DNA from: Rhizobium leguminosarum bv. viciae USDA 2370
GTDB lineage: Bacteria > Pseudomonadota > Alphaproteobacteria > Rhizobiales > Rhizobiaceae
Reading direction: 5' to 3'
NCBI RefSeq assembly: GCF_002008365.1
Contig: NZ_MRDL01000036.1
Span: 175,676 to 239,675, forward strand
DNA: 64,000 nt
Position numbers and translations under genes: made by a program. The stretch's first letter is position 1. Each line of letters opens with the position of its first letter. Shown piece after piece: positions 44,581-52,156 of this stretch. Under the pieces are notes generated by a model. It was not told where the DNA came from. It was given only the letters and a program-made list of their open reading frames with translations, and made no database searches.

Positions 44581-45774
44581 ATGTCGCCGCGGGAAACCCT
44601 TTCCCGCGTCGAACCTCTTTTGGCCGGGTTCGGCATTACCAGGGTTGCGCGACATACCGGACTGGACGACATCGGAATCCCGGTCTGGTGCGCATACGCC
44701 CCGAATTCCCGTTCGATCGTGATTGCCCAGGGAAAGGGCCTGACCGATATCGACGCCAAAGTATCCACTGTTATGGAAGCCCTCGAACGGGCGGTTGCCG
44801 GCGAACCCTCCGTCGATCTCGTCCACGGCACCTCTTCCCGTCTGCAGGCGATGGGACGCAAGACCGACATGCTGAACTGCCTGACCGCTCTTCATAAACC
44901 CGATCTCGGACCGGACGAGGAGACGGAATGGGTTGCCGGCGTCAATATCCTCACCGGCGACGAGGTTTATGTCCCCTTTGAAGCGGTGGTGCTCGACCGC
45001 ACCCGTGACGCGCGATACTGGATGTCTTCGGACGGCCTGGCGTCGGGTAACAATGCCGAGGAGGCGATCTTTCATGGCGTCCTGGAGCGCATCGAGCGTG
45101 ACGCCCATGTGCTGTGGCAGGTGGGCGCGGAAGCGGATCGTTACGCTGGTTGCGTCGATCCCCGCGGCTTTAAGGACGGTGCTTTGGGCGGCCTGATCGA
45201 CAAGATCGAAACATCAGGATTGGCGCTCAGGCTCTTCGATATCACCAGCGACATCGGGATCCCCTGTTTCACCGCCATGCTGGGCCCTGGGGATCTCATT
45301 CCGGGCCGTCGGGCTCTTCACGGCGACAGGGAGATTCGCCTCGTCGAGGTAACCGGCGGCACCGGCGCGCATCCGTTTCCCGTGCGCGCGGCCATTCGGG
45401 CGGTGACGGAAGCCGTGCAATCCCGACTGACCTATATCAGCGGAGCCAGGGACGATATTTCTTCTGCAACGTTCTCACGATGCTTGCCGCCGCTGATGCG
45501 GCAGGCCTTCGCTGCGGTTGCGGCACCGCCCACTGCCGCCATCGGCCGTGACGGGGTGGCAGGACATGGGCAGCAGGATCTGGCCCACTTGCTGCAGCAT
45601 GTGCTCGACCGGCTACGCAACAGGCAGATCGCTTCGGTGATCGCCGTGCGCCTCAGCGACGACACGCTTCCCTTCAGTGTCGTCAAGATTGTCATTCCCG
45701 AGCTTGAAAATCCGGAGGGGGAGCGCGCCCGGCGGTTCGGAACGAGGGCGCTTGCCAGGGCAATAGGGTTTTGA
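44581..45774 (+). CDS. YcaO-domain ATP-dependent amide-activating enzyme
   Basis: The 397-aa YcaO protein shows the ATP/Mg-binding glutamates in KVSTVMEALERAVAGE (about residues 61-76) and AEEAIFHGVLERIERD (160-175). A third conserved block, IRAVTEAVQSR, lies near 275. YcaO enzymes phosphorylate a peptide backbone oxygen to allow cyclisation or replacement by sulfur (azolines, amidines, thioamides). The C-terminus (ALARAIGF) lacks the PxPxP tail seen in many azoline-forming YcaOs. The stop overlaps the tfuA start. GAGAGGG lies close upstream of the ATG. With TfuA next door the predicted chemistry is thioamidation; the substrate is unproven. Confidence 0.9.
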   Translation: MSPRETLSRVEPLLAGFGITRVARHTGLDDIGIPVWCAYAPNSRSIVIAQGKGLTDIDAKVSTVMEALERAVAGEPSVDLVHGTSSRLQAMGRKTDMLNCLTALHKPDLGPDEETEWVAGVNILTGDEVYVPFEAVVLDRTRDARYWMSSDGLASGNNAEEAIFHGVLERIERDAHVLWQVGAEADRYAGCVDPRGFKDGALGGLIDKIETSGLALRLFDITSDIGIPCFTAMLGPGDLIPGRRALHGDREIRLVEVTGGTGAHPFPVRAAIRAVTEAVQSRLTYISGARDDISSATFSRCLPPLMRQAFAAVAAPPTAAIGRDGVAGHGQQDLAHLLQHVLDRLRNRQIASVIAVRLSDDTLPFSVVKIVIPELENPEGERARRFGTRALARAIGF

Positions 45775-46478
45775 AGATCATTTTCGCAGGGCCCAGTCTT
45801 CCCGATGCGGCGTCGCTTGCCGGCGAGGGCATAGGCGTCCTGCCGCCTGCGACGCAGGGCGATGTCTTGGCTGCGGTGGAACAGGGCGCCAATGTCATCG
45901 GCCTGATCGACGGCGGCTTCGAATATGCCGCACCGGTCTGGCACAAGGAAATTCTCCGTGCTCTTTCGCTGGGCGTCGCGGTTCTCGGGGCGGCAAGCAT
46001 GGGCGCGCTGCGCGCTGCCGAATGCCATTCGTTCGGCATGATCGGGATCGGCCGCATTTTCGAAGACTATCGCACCGGCCGGCTGGTCGACGATGCCGCC
46101 GTCGCACTCACTCACGCGCCGAGCGCGCTGGGCAGCAAGCCGCTGACGGTTCCGCTTGTCAATGTCAGCGCAACGCTCGATGTGATGCAGGATAGCGGGC
46201 AGCTGGCCAGTGGGTTGCGTCAAGAGCTCGAAGATGCCGCAAGCGTGATATTCTTCAAGAAGCGAACGTGGCGGGCGGTCGTCGAGCAATGTGCAGGGCT
46301 GGCCGAGCCGGATCGTCCGCGGCTGCTGGCGGCACTTTTGTCGAATGCCGTCGATCAAAAACGCAGCGATGCCTTGGAATTGTTGAAAGCCGTGCAGGAC
46401 GCCCGCGACATTCGCTCGAATGCAGATTTGCCGTGGAAACTGCACAAAACCGCATTCCCCACGCGCCCTGCATTGTGA
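45771..46478 (+). CDS. TfuA-family partner of YcaO
   Basis: The 235-aa TfuA-like protein opens MKIIFAGPSLPDAASL and carries the diagnostic core VAVLGAASMGALRAAEC (about residues 66-83), followed by GMIGIGRIFEDY. The family is named after a gene of the trifolitoxin locus and in archaea and bacteria works with YcaO to introduce thioamides, probably by helping supply sulfur. It starts at a TTG that shares bases with the YcaO stop (TTGA), so expression is coupled 1:1. C84 in AAECHS is conserved-looking and could matter. No transporter or protease gene typical of antibiotic RiPP clusters follows. Confidence 0.9.
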   Translation: MKIIFAGPSLPDAASLAGEGIGVLPPATQGDVLAAVEQGANVIGLIDGGFEYAAPVWHKEILRALSLGVAVLGAASMGALRAAECHSFGMIGIGRIFEDYRTGRLVDDAAVALTHAPSALGSKPLTVPLVNVSATLDVMQDSGQLASGLRQELEDAASVIFFKKRTWRAVVEQCAGLAEPDRPRLLAALLSNAVDQKRSDALELLKAVQDARDIRSNADLPWKLHKTAFPTRPAL

Positions 46479-46581
46479 ATTGAAGTCGGCATTTGTCACC
46501 GAGGGTTGTGTCACGCTTTTTTCACGGGCTGGATCACGTCCACAGGCGTATCATTCCTTCAATTCATTGGAGAAATGGGGC

Positions 46582-46830
46582 ATGGGCGTGACATCGGTTG
46601 TCAAGATAAAAGCAGACCAAGGGGCAGAAGACGGACTGGAAGAACTCGTCGCATTGGCGCGGATGATCGCCTATGCGCGACAGGTCTCTCAGGATGTCAA
46701 ACTGCCGTTTGCGACCAATTGCCTCGACCTTGCGCTTGAGGCGGTGAAGCAGGAGGTCGGGGAGGGCTTGACCAAGGAATTGGCCGAATTGAGCTCCCCG
46801 GTTCCGCAAGTGAGCGTGAGAAGCCATTAG
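46582..46830 (+). CDS. 82-aa helical protein after tfuA
   Basis: A small acidic, mainly helical protein (EELVALARMIAYARQVSQDV, LEAVKQEVGEGLTKELAEL) with one cysteine (FATNCLDL). The ATG at 46582 has GGAG about 11 nt upstream; the frame extends back over the tfuA end but that part looks non-coding. It lies 103 bases after tfuA on the same strand and is followed by a strong palindrome, so it may be the last gene of the cassette. I do not recognise it; a regulator, immunity protein or substrate carrier are all possible. Confidence 0.65.
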   Translation: MGVTSVVKIKADQGAEDGLEELVALARMIAYARQVSQDVKLPFATNCLDLALEAVKQEVGEGLTKELAELSSPVPQVSVRSH

Positions 46831-46878
46831 GCCGGCATGCGTCCGACCGGACGCGCTGGGAACGCACTACCACTTCAA

Positions 46879-46930
46879 ACACATGCATAACCCCGAAAAT
46901 CGGCATCGATTTTCGGGGTTATGCATGTGT
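46879..46930. repeat. 24-bp perfect palindrome (dispersed family; possible terminator)
   Basis: Two perfect 24-bp arms (46879-46902 and 46907-46930) flank a 4-nt loop GCAT. The core (ccgaaaatcg...cgattttcgg) matches the palindrome at 10443-10487. It would form a very stable hairpin after the YcaO cassette. Confidence 0.85.
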
Positions 46931-47088
46931 TGCTGTGCAAGTGAGCGGTCAATCGAAATCCATCTGTGAGCTGGCGCCAATTGTAGGTTGGGAGAAGCCC
47001 GCCTCGTTCTGGGCCGGGCGCACGCGGAAGCGGCGGCGATTTTGGGTCTCACACATCGTGCGGACGATCGGCGGCCGATCCATTGACC

Positions 47089-47295
47089 TCAATGGGTCAA
47101 ATTGCGCTTCTGGGCCAGCAGCAAAATGTAATCGTCGGCAATGTCTGCGATGGCCATGGCGACTTCCGCCGGATCGCATCCCTCGACCTTCGTATTTGTA
47201 ATGAACTGATAGACCGCCTTTTCGATCTGCTTCCGGCAGATCATCACGCGCTCATCGTAACCAAATTCCGGAATCTGCGATGCCATATCACTCAT
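47089..47295 (-). CDS. 68-aa hypothetical protein
   Basis: A small protein, MSDMASQIPEFGYDERV..., mostly helical (RKQIEKAVYQFI, AEVAMAIADIADDYILLLAQ), with two cysteines and no membrane segment. The ATG at 47295 has GGGAG 8 nt upstream, better than starts further out. It is a stand-alone minus-strand gene between the YcaO cassette and an AT-rich region. Not recognised; codon use looks genuine. Confidence 0.65.
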   Translation of the reverse strand: MSDMASQIPEFGYDERVMICRKQIEKAVYQFITNTKVEGCDPAEVAMAIADIADDYILLLAQKRNLTH

Positions 47296-48204
47296 CAGGT
47301 CGGCTCCCTCGCTACTTACAGTGACCATGACACAAATTATAAGTTGAGCAAGCAAATGCTTTATGAAGGGTTAATTCGCTGGCGAGGTGCGACCATTTCG
47401 ACACAGGTCGGGACATGTCGGGGCCTCCGATGTATTGAATCACGACTGTCCAACTTTGCCCAAGCATATCTCGCCAAGAGGATAGGAATTTCTGACGCCG
47501 CAAGGACAGGCTCATATGCCGACGCTTGATATGGCAGACCGAATGCTGTTGGCTGAATCGGCCAGTCCAGATCGTATTGAATTATATAATAACTTTATTT
47601 ATCAGGTTGTTAATGTTTCGTGCTGCGGTGTTGAATTGCATCGGCAACTTTTTCACGCCCGGCCAGCCCAGGATTATTGGACCATCGGCCGTAACAACAT
47701 CACCAGTGTGCCGGCAGGTTGTCGGACCGTTGAGAACCGGGGGAGGGAAATAACTTTCGGGAGATTTCTCCGAAAGCTAAACGCCGATTCTCGTGAAATG
47801 AAGGAGCTAATAAAACCAATAACGATAATTGAGTAGAAGAAATAAAATTTATCAAAAGGTAAATTTATTGTTTTCAGATAATGGTTGTATTTAAACATCA
47901 ATTATAAGACGATTGAAATTCAGTCGGAATGCCTGCACTGTACGTAGGTATGATTTCAGTTAAATTCGACGTTGTCGAAGATCATTATTGGGGTAGTTCT
48001 TTTTTTCTTTAGATTACTCTCTTTTTTAGCAATTACTATTCTACATCAATATAAAATTTCATAGTACAAAATAGTGAGATAGTCACCAGGCTGATGGAAA
48101 GGAAGGGGTGTCAAACCTTTGGATGTTTGACGGCGCTCGATCTCTTCGGCGCGACAATAGCGGCCGAGCGGAAAACGCCGTCGACAGCCGTTCAGCCGAC
48201 AGAT
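47296..48204. other. Gene-poor, partly AT-rich spacer
   Basis: About 900 bases in which I support no gene. From about 47830 to 48085 it is strikingly AT-rich. A 106-codon frame at 47516-47836 has irregular codon use and no recognisable domain and was left out. The region separates the YcaO cassette from the second glycan operon, which ends at its right border. Confidence 0.5.
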
Positions 48205-49329
48205 TCAAGCCTCCTGCAATGAGGTCGCCGCAGCGCATTCGTCAGACCGATCGATCTCGGATAAGCGGCTGAGCAATGTCTTCGTTCTGAAGCGAGACCA
48301 ACCGCCGACCAAGGGCAGAAGCGGGTCTATCTCTTCGAATTTCCTCAGATTCTTTTGCTTTTGCTCCCTCGCTGGCCAGATTTTCGACAACGCCCTGCGT
48401 GCGGCTCTGTCAGATTTTGTAAAGATCAATCTGGCGAGGACGCCGGAGGCGACCATAGGGCTATGATGATAAATGTGTTTGAGCGAGGTCGCAGCGCTGG
48501 GCCAATCTTTCAGAGCGGCAAATTTTGAAAATGCATAAAGATGCGCCGACGCGCGGGCGCAGCTGACGACAAAAGCCGGAAGCTGGGGATTGCGAGCGAT
48601 ACATCGCTCGGTCACCGCCAGAAGCGATCGCGCCATCCGCGACCTGTCTGAAGACATGGCTGCGGAATGCGAGCGATAGCCCACCAGACCCAACGGCACC
48701 GTCTCGATCTTGAAATGTTCAGCGGTGCGGAGTTCGAAATCGAAATCCTCGCATCCTCCAATCCCCTTTCTGGCATAGCTTGAATCGTAGCCGCCGATCT
48801 TGTCGACGACAGCGCGGCGAACCATGAAGCCGCTGCCATTGCCGACGAAGCGGAATACGAGATGACGGTTGAGAATGCTGTCCCGGGCGTTCAGCGACGA
48901 ACCGGATCTCGTGCAATATCCTTCGGTATCGATGAAGCGGTGAAGGGCATACACCGCGCCCCAGGCGTCCGGCAGGGGATGGAGCGCCGCAAGCATTCTT
49001 TCGACATAGGTCGGATGCCATATGTCGTCCGCATCGAGGAAGGCGATATAGGCGGATTTCGATGCTTTTATTCCGCTATTGCGAGCCGCAGCGACGCCAC
49101 GGTTTTCGGTCGACAGAATCCGGATCCTTGGGTCGCCCGCGGCGAAACGGCGACAGATCGAGACCGTGTCGTCCGTCGAACCGTCGTCGATGATGACGAT
49201 CTCCAGCGCCTTGTGGGTCTGGTTGCTGACCGACTGGAGCGTGTGGGCAAGGTAGCGGCTGGCGTTATAAGCAGGGATAATAACGGCCACTTGAATGCGG
49301 GATGTGGTTGGCATCTCCATGGCTGTCAC
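48205..49329 (-). CDS. GT2-family glycosyltransferase, last gene of second glycan operon
   Basis: The 374-aa protein has an N-terminal GT-A domain (VAVIIPAYNASRYLAHTLQSVSNQ, IIDDGSTDDT, NRGVAAARNSGI, FLDADDIWHP), acidic GGCEDFDFELR further on and a C-terminal helical part of about 130 residues. The start is a GTG overlapping the ABC gene stop (GTGA), or an ATG three codons later. It is closely similar in plan to the 51073-52149 product, suggesting duplication. It adds a sugar to the molecule exported by the adjacent ABC protein (inference). Confidence 0.83.
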   Translation of the reverse strand: MTAMEMPTTSRIQVAVIIPAYNASRYLAHTLQSVSNQTHKALEIVIIDDGSTDDTVSICRRFAAGDPRIRILSTENRGVAAARNSGIKASKSAYIAFLDADDIWHPTYVERMLAALHPLPDAWGAVYALHRFIDTEGYCTRSGSSLNARDSILNRHLVFRFVGNGSGFMVRRAVVDKIGGYDSSYARKGIGGCEDFDFELRTAEHFKIETVPLGLVGYRSHSAAMSSDRSRMARSLLAVTERCIARNPQLPAFVVSCARASAHLYAFSKFAALKDWPSAATSLKHIYHHSPMVASGVLARLIFTKSDRAARRALSKIWPAREQKQKNLRKFEEIDPLLPLVGGWSRFRTKTLLSRLSEIDRSDECAAATSLQEA

Positions 49330-51080
49330 CCGAGCTTGGATGTGGGGGTGGGGGGGCGGAGATCGATCCGGTTCTTCATCAGCCTGGCCACAGCGGGCCG
49401 ATGGCTAACGACGATCAGCGTTCTGCCGGCGTCTTCTTTCATTGCCGAAAACACCCGCATCTCGGTCTCTTCGTCGAGTGCGCTTGTTGCTTCGTCCAGC
49501 AGCAGGATCTGAGGCCGGCCGGCGAGCGCACGCGCCAGACCTATGCGCTGCCTTTGTCCGCCCGAAAGCCGGATCGCCTCGTCGCCCAGCCATTCATCAA
49601 AGCCATACGGCAGATCTTTGATGAATTCCGTTGCGCAGGCCACATCGGCCGCCCAGCGGATATCCTGCTCCGAGATATCGCGACGAAACCGGATGTTGTC
49701 GAGGACCGTGCCTTCCATCAGTTCAACATCCTGGCCCGACACGGAGAGCAGTTGCAGCCAGCTGGACCGGTCGATGGTTGTCAGATCCCTGCCGTCGACC
49801 GTGATCAGGCCCCGGGTCGGCGGGTTGAGATCGAGAATCATGTTGAGGATGGTGGTTTTGCCGGAGCCACTCGGCCCCGTCAGAGCCGTCGTCTCGCCTG
49901 CTCTGATTGCGAAGCTGAGGTCGTCAACCGCCGGGGCGTTCGATCGCTCATAGGCGAACGAGACGTTGTGGAAGACAATCGCCTCCGCCAGGCGGCTTAC
50001 CTTCTCCCCTCGCGATGCCTGCTTGATGTCATCCTTCTCTGCAAGCAGGGCCAGGACGTTTTGCAGGGACGCTTCCATCTCGTAAAGGCTGAGAATCTGG
50101 GAATCAAATCCCTTGATATGCGGCTGAAGCCTGTAGAGAAGGATCGTGGCCGAGAGCGCCGCCTTGAAATCGACCGGCAGGAATTCGGAGGACAGAATGA
50201 TCGTCAGGATGACCCCGAAGGTCAGCATTTCGCTGAGAAGCGAGGTTATCGCTCCCATCCCATCCGACCGGCGCCAGGTCTGGCCGACGTCGTTGGAAAG
50301 CGCCTCGAAGAGTTGTTGATGGCGCTTTTCCATGCCGAAGCTTTTGACGGCCTTCAAAGTCTGCAGCGTTGTCCAGCTCAACTGTGTCAAGGCTTCCACC
50401 GCAGCCAGTGCAGAGGCACCGAGACGGCGGTAGGCACCGGCAAAGAAACCCAATACAAAATTATGGATGAAGCCGAAGGCGAGAGCCAGCAACGCGATCG
50501 GCCAGGCCATGACCAGCATGCCGACGCCGAAAATCACAATCGTCCCGAAATTCACCCCCAGACGTACCAGGCTGGCATGCGCCGACGACACCGCATAGGA
50601 TTCGGTCGCGATGACGTTGATCAGGTCGCTGCGCTCATAGTCTTGAAAGCGCTGGAAGGGTATGGTCAAGACCTTGGCGTAGAGGCGGTCTCGCATGCGG
50701 TCGCTAATTCGGTGGTTCACTGCGCTTGCAATCAGCGAATTGGCGCATCCCAATAAAATCCGGAACAGGATGGAGCCGATGAGGATGCCGATCAGGACAG
50801 GCTTCGAAAGACTGAGGTCGATGCCGCCGAAAATCGCTGGAAGCCATGCGACGGCGGAGCCGGAAACGGGACCTTGCTGCCCGAGAAGAAAGACGAGGCT
50901 GACCAGAAAGGTGATGCCGACCATTTCCGAGAACCCTGTGAGAATTCCCAGGATGATCATCACCGTCATCTTGAGCCGCAGCGCCGGTACGAGTTGCCGA
51001 AGCTCGCGAAACCGAGATGCAACGACCAGGTTGTAGGCTCTTGCGGGCATAGCGGAAGGTGGCTTTCGAAACCTATTCAT
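49326..51080 (-). CDS. MsbA-type ABC exporter (permease fused to ATPase)
   Basis: The 584-aa half-transporter has six membrane helices in residues about 35-310, then an ATPase with Walker A LTGPSGSGKTT, Q-loop, signature LSGGQRQRIGLARAL, Walker B LLLDEATSALDEE and H-loop VSHRP. It resembles lipid- or glycolipid-exporting ABC proteins (MsbA, PglK-like). It overlaps neighbouring glycosyltransferase genes on both sides (8 and 4 bases), so it probably flips a lipid-linked or lipid-attached glycan made by this operon. Confidence 0.87.
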   Translation of the reverse strand: MNRFRKPPSAMPARAYNLVVASRFRELRQLVPALRLKMTVMIILGILTGFSEMVGITFLVSLVFLLGQQGPVSGSAVAWLPAIFGGIDLSLSKPVLIGILIGSILFRILLGCANSLIASAVNHRISDRMRDRLYAKVLTIPFQRFQDYERSDLINVIATESYAVSSAHASLVRLGVNFGTIVIFGVGMLVMAWPIALLALAFGFIHNFVLGFFAGAYRRLGASALAAVEALTQLSWTTLQTLKAVKSFGMEKRHQQLFEALSNDVGQTWRRSDGMGAITSLLSEMLTFGVILTIILSSEFLPVDFKAALSATILLYRLQPHIKGFDSQILSLYEMEASLQNVLALLAEKDDIKQASRGEKVSRLAEAIVFHNVSFAYERSNAPAVDDLSFAIRAGETTALTGPSGSGKTTILNMILDLNPPTRGLITVDGRDLTTIDRSSWLQLLSVSGQDVELMEGTVLDNIRFRRDISEQDIRWAADVACATEFIKDLPYGFDEWLGDEAIRLSGGQRQRIGLARALAGRPQILLLDEATSALDEETEMRVFSAMKEDAGRTLIVVSHRPAVARLMKNRIDLRPPTPTSKLG

Positions 51081-52149
51081 TGTCGACCATCCGCGAAGAG
51101 GTCAGGCTTATTGTCTCCCTGGCAGGCGTGGCCGCGAAACGATCGCTGAATGCTGTTCCTGGTTGCGGCAGGGGGGCGCTCCCAAGGCGGATTTTCGGCC
51201 GCGCCGAAGACTTGCCGAGGGCGCGCTTTGCCGTCCGCAGGACGCGTTTTGCTTGGCGCCAGCCCTGCTGTACTCCATGGACGACGAGGCGCGAGGAATA
51301 TTTTCTGACCATCATCGGCGCCAGCTGTTTGACCTGGGCAAAGTCATTGCCCAGAAACGCCTTTTTGAAATACCAGCGTGCGGTGTTGAACTCGGCTGTC
51401 TGGATGTCGCGCGTAAACTGCGGATAGCGCGTGATGATCGGGGCCATGACCAGGGCGTGGGATTTCAGCATCCTGTAGGCGTTGCTGGACATATTTCCCT
51501 TGGTAAAGCGATAACCGGTCAGGAAATCGGGAACCAACACGAAGGGCAAGGTTTCGGCCAAGGACAGATAAAGTTTCAGATCCTCACATCCCTCGGCGCC
51601 GTTGTCGCGCAGGCTGGCGTCATAGCCGCCGCAGCGAAGAATGTCCGCCCGCGGCATCAAGGGTGTGCTGCCATTGCCGATGAAATTTTCCCGCAACAGC
51701 GGTTCGAAGATAGTCCCTTGATGCAGGACTGGTCGCGAATGACCGAAAATGATGCCGTTCTCGTCGATCGCCGCATACCAATTGTAAGCGACTCCGCGTC
51801 CGTCCGGAAATTTCCCTAGCGCCTCGAGCTGGAGTTCGATTTTGCGAGGGTGCCATAAATCATCGGCATCGACGGGGGCTATATAAAGGCCGCGCGCGTC
51901 CTCGATGCCGTGGTTGCGCGCGCGGGCAACGCCGCCATTCTCCTGGCGGAGAACACGGACACGGTGATCGGTCAGGCTGTAGTCGCGAGCAAGATCGAAG
52001 GTACGGTCCCGCGATCCGTCGTCGACCACAAGGATTTCGAGCTTGTCATAGGACTGGCTGGAGACGCTTTGCAATGTTTCGGCAAGCGTCTTTTCGGCGT
52101 TGTAAGCCGGTATGACGACGGTGATGAGAGGGGCCGCAACGCCAGTCAT
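51073..52149 (-). CDS. GT2-family glycosyltransferase
   Basis: The 358-aa product has ITVVIPAYNAEKTLAETLQSVSSQ, LVVDDGSRDRT, NGGVARARNHGIE and PVDADDLWHP, a standard GT-A set, with EGCEDLKLYLSLAE holding a likely catalytic acid, then a basic C-terminal region. Similar in plan to the transferase at the end of the operon. It lies 7 bases after the large fused gene and overlaps the ABC gene. Specificity unknown. Confidence 0.83.
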   Translation of the reverse strand: MTGVAAPLITVVIPAYNAEKTLAETLQSVSSQSYDKLEILVVDDGSRDRTFDLARDYSLTDHRVRVLRQENGGVARARNHGIEDARGLYIAPVDADDLWHPRKIELQLEALGKFPDGRGVAYNWYAAIDENGIIFGHSRPVLHQGTIFEPLLRENFIGNGSTPLMPRADILRCGGYDASLRDNGAEGCEDLKLYLSLAETLPFVLVPDFLTGYRFTKGNMSSNAYRMLKSHALVMAPIITRYPQFTRDIQTAEFNTARWYFKKAFLGNDFAQVKQLAPMMVRKYSSRLVVHGVQQGWRQAKRVLRTAKRALGKSSARPKIRLGSAPLPQPGTAFSDRFAATPARETISLTSSRMVDNE

Positions 52150-52156
52150 GGTATAG

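Noticed and set aside
42027-46830. Identification of the cassette as trifolitoxin
   Set aside because: No small Cys-containing TfxA-like peptide and none of the other tfx genes are visible; only the TfuA/YcaO pairing is shared.
47516-47836. 106-codon plus-strand frame
   Set aside because: Irregular composition, no ribosome site, no recognisable motif, and it runs into AT-rich spacer.
49302-50756. Long plus-strand frame (484 codons) opposite the ABC exporter
   Set aside because: Overlaps conserved Walker and signature motifs on the other strand; no domain of its own.
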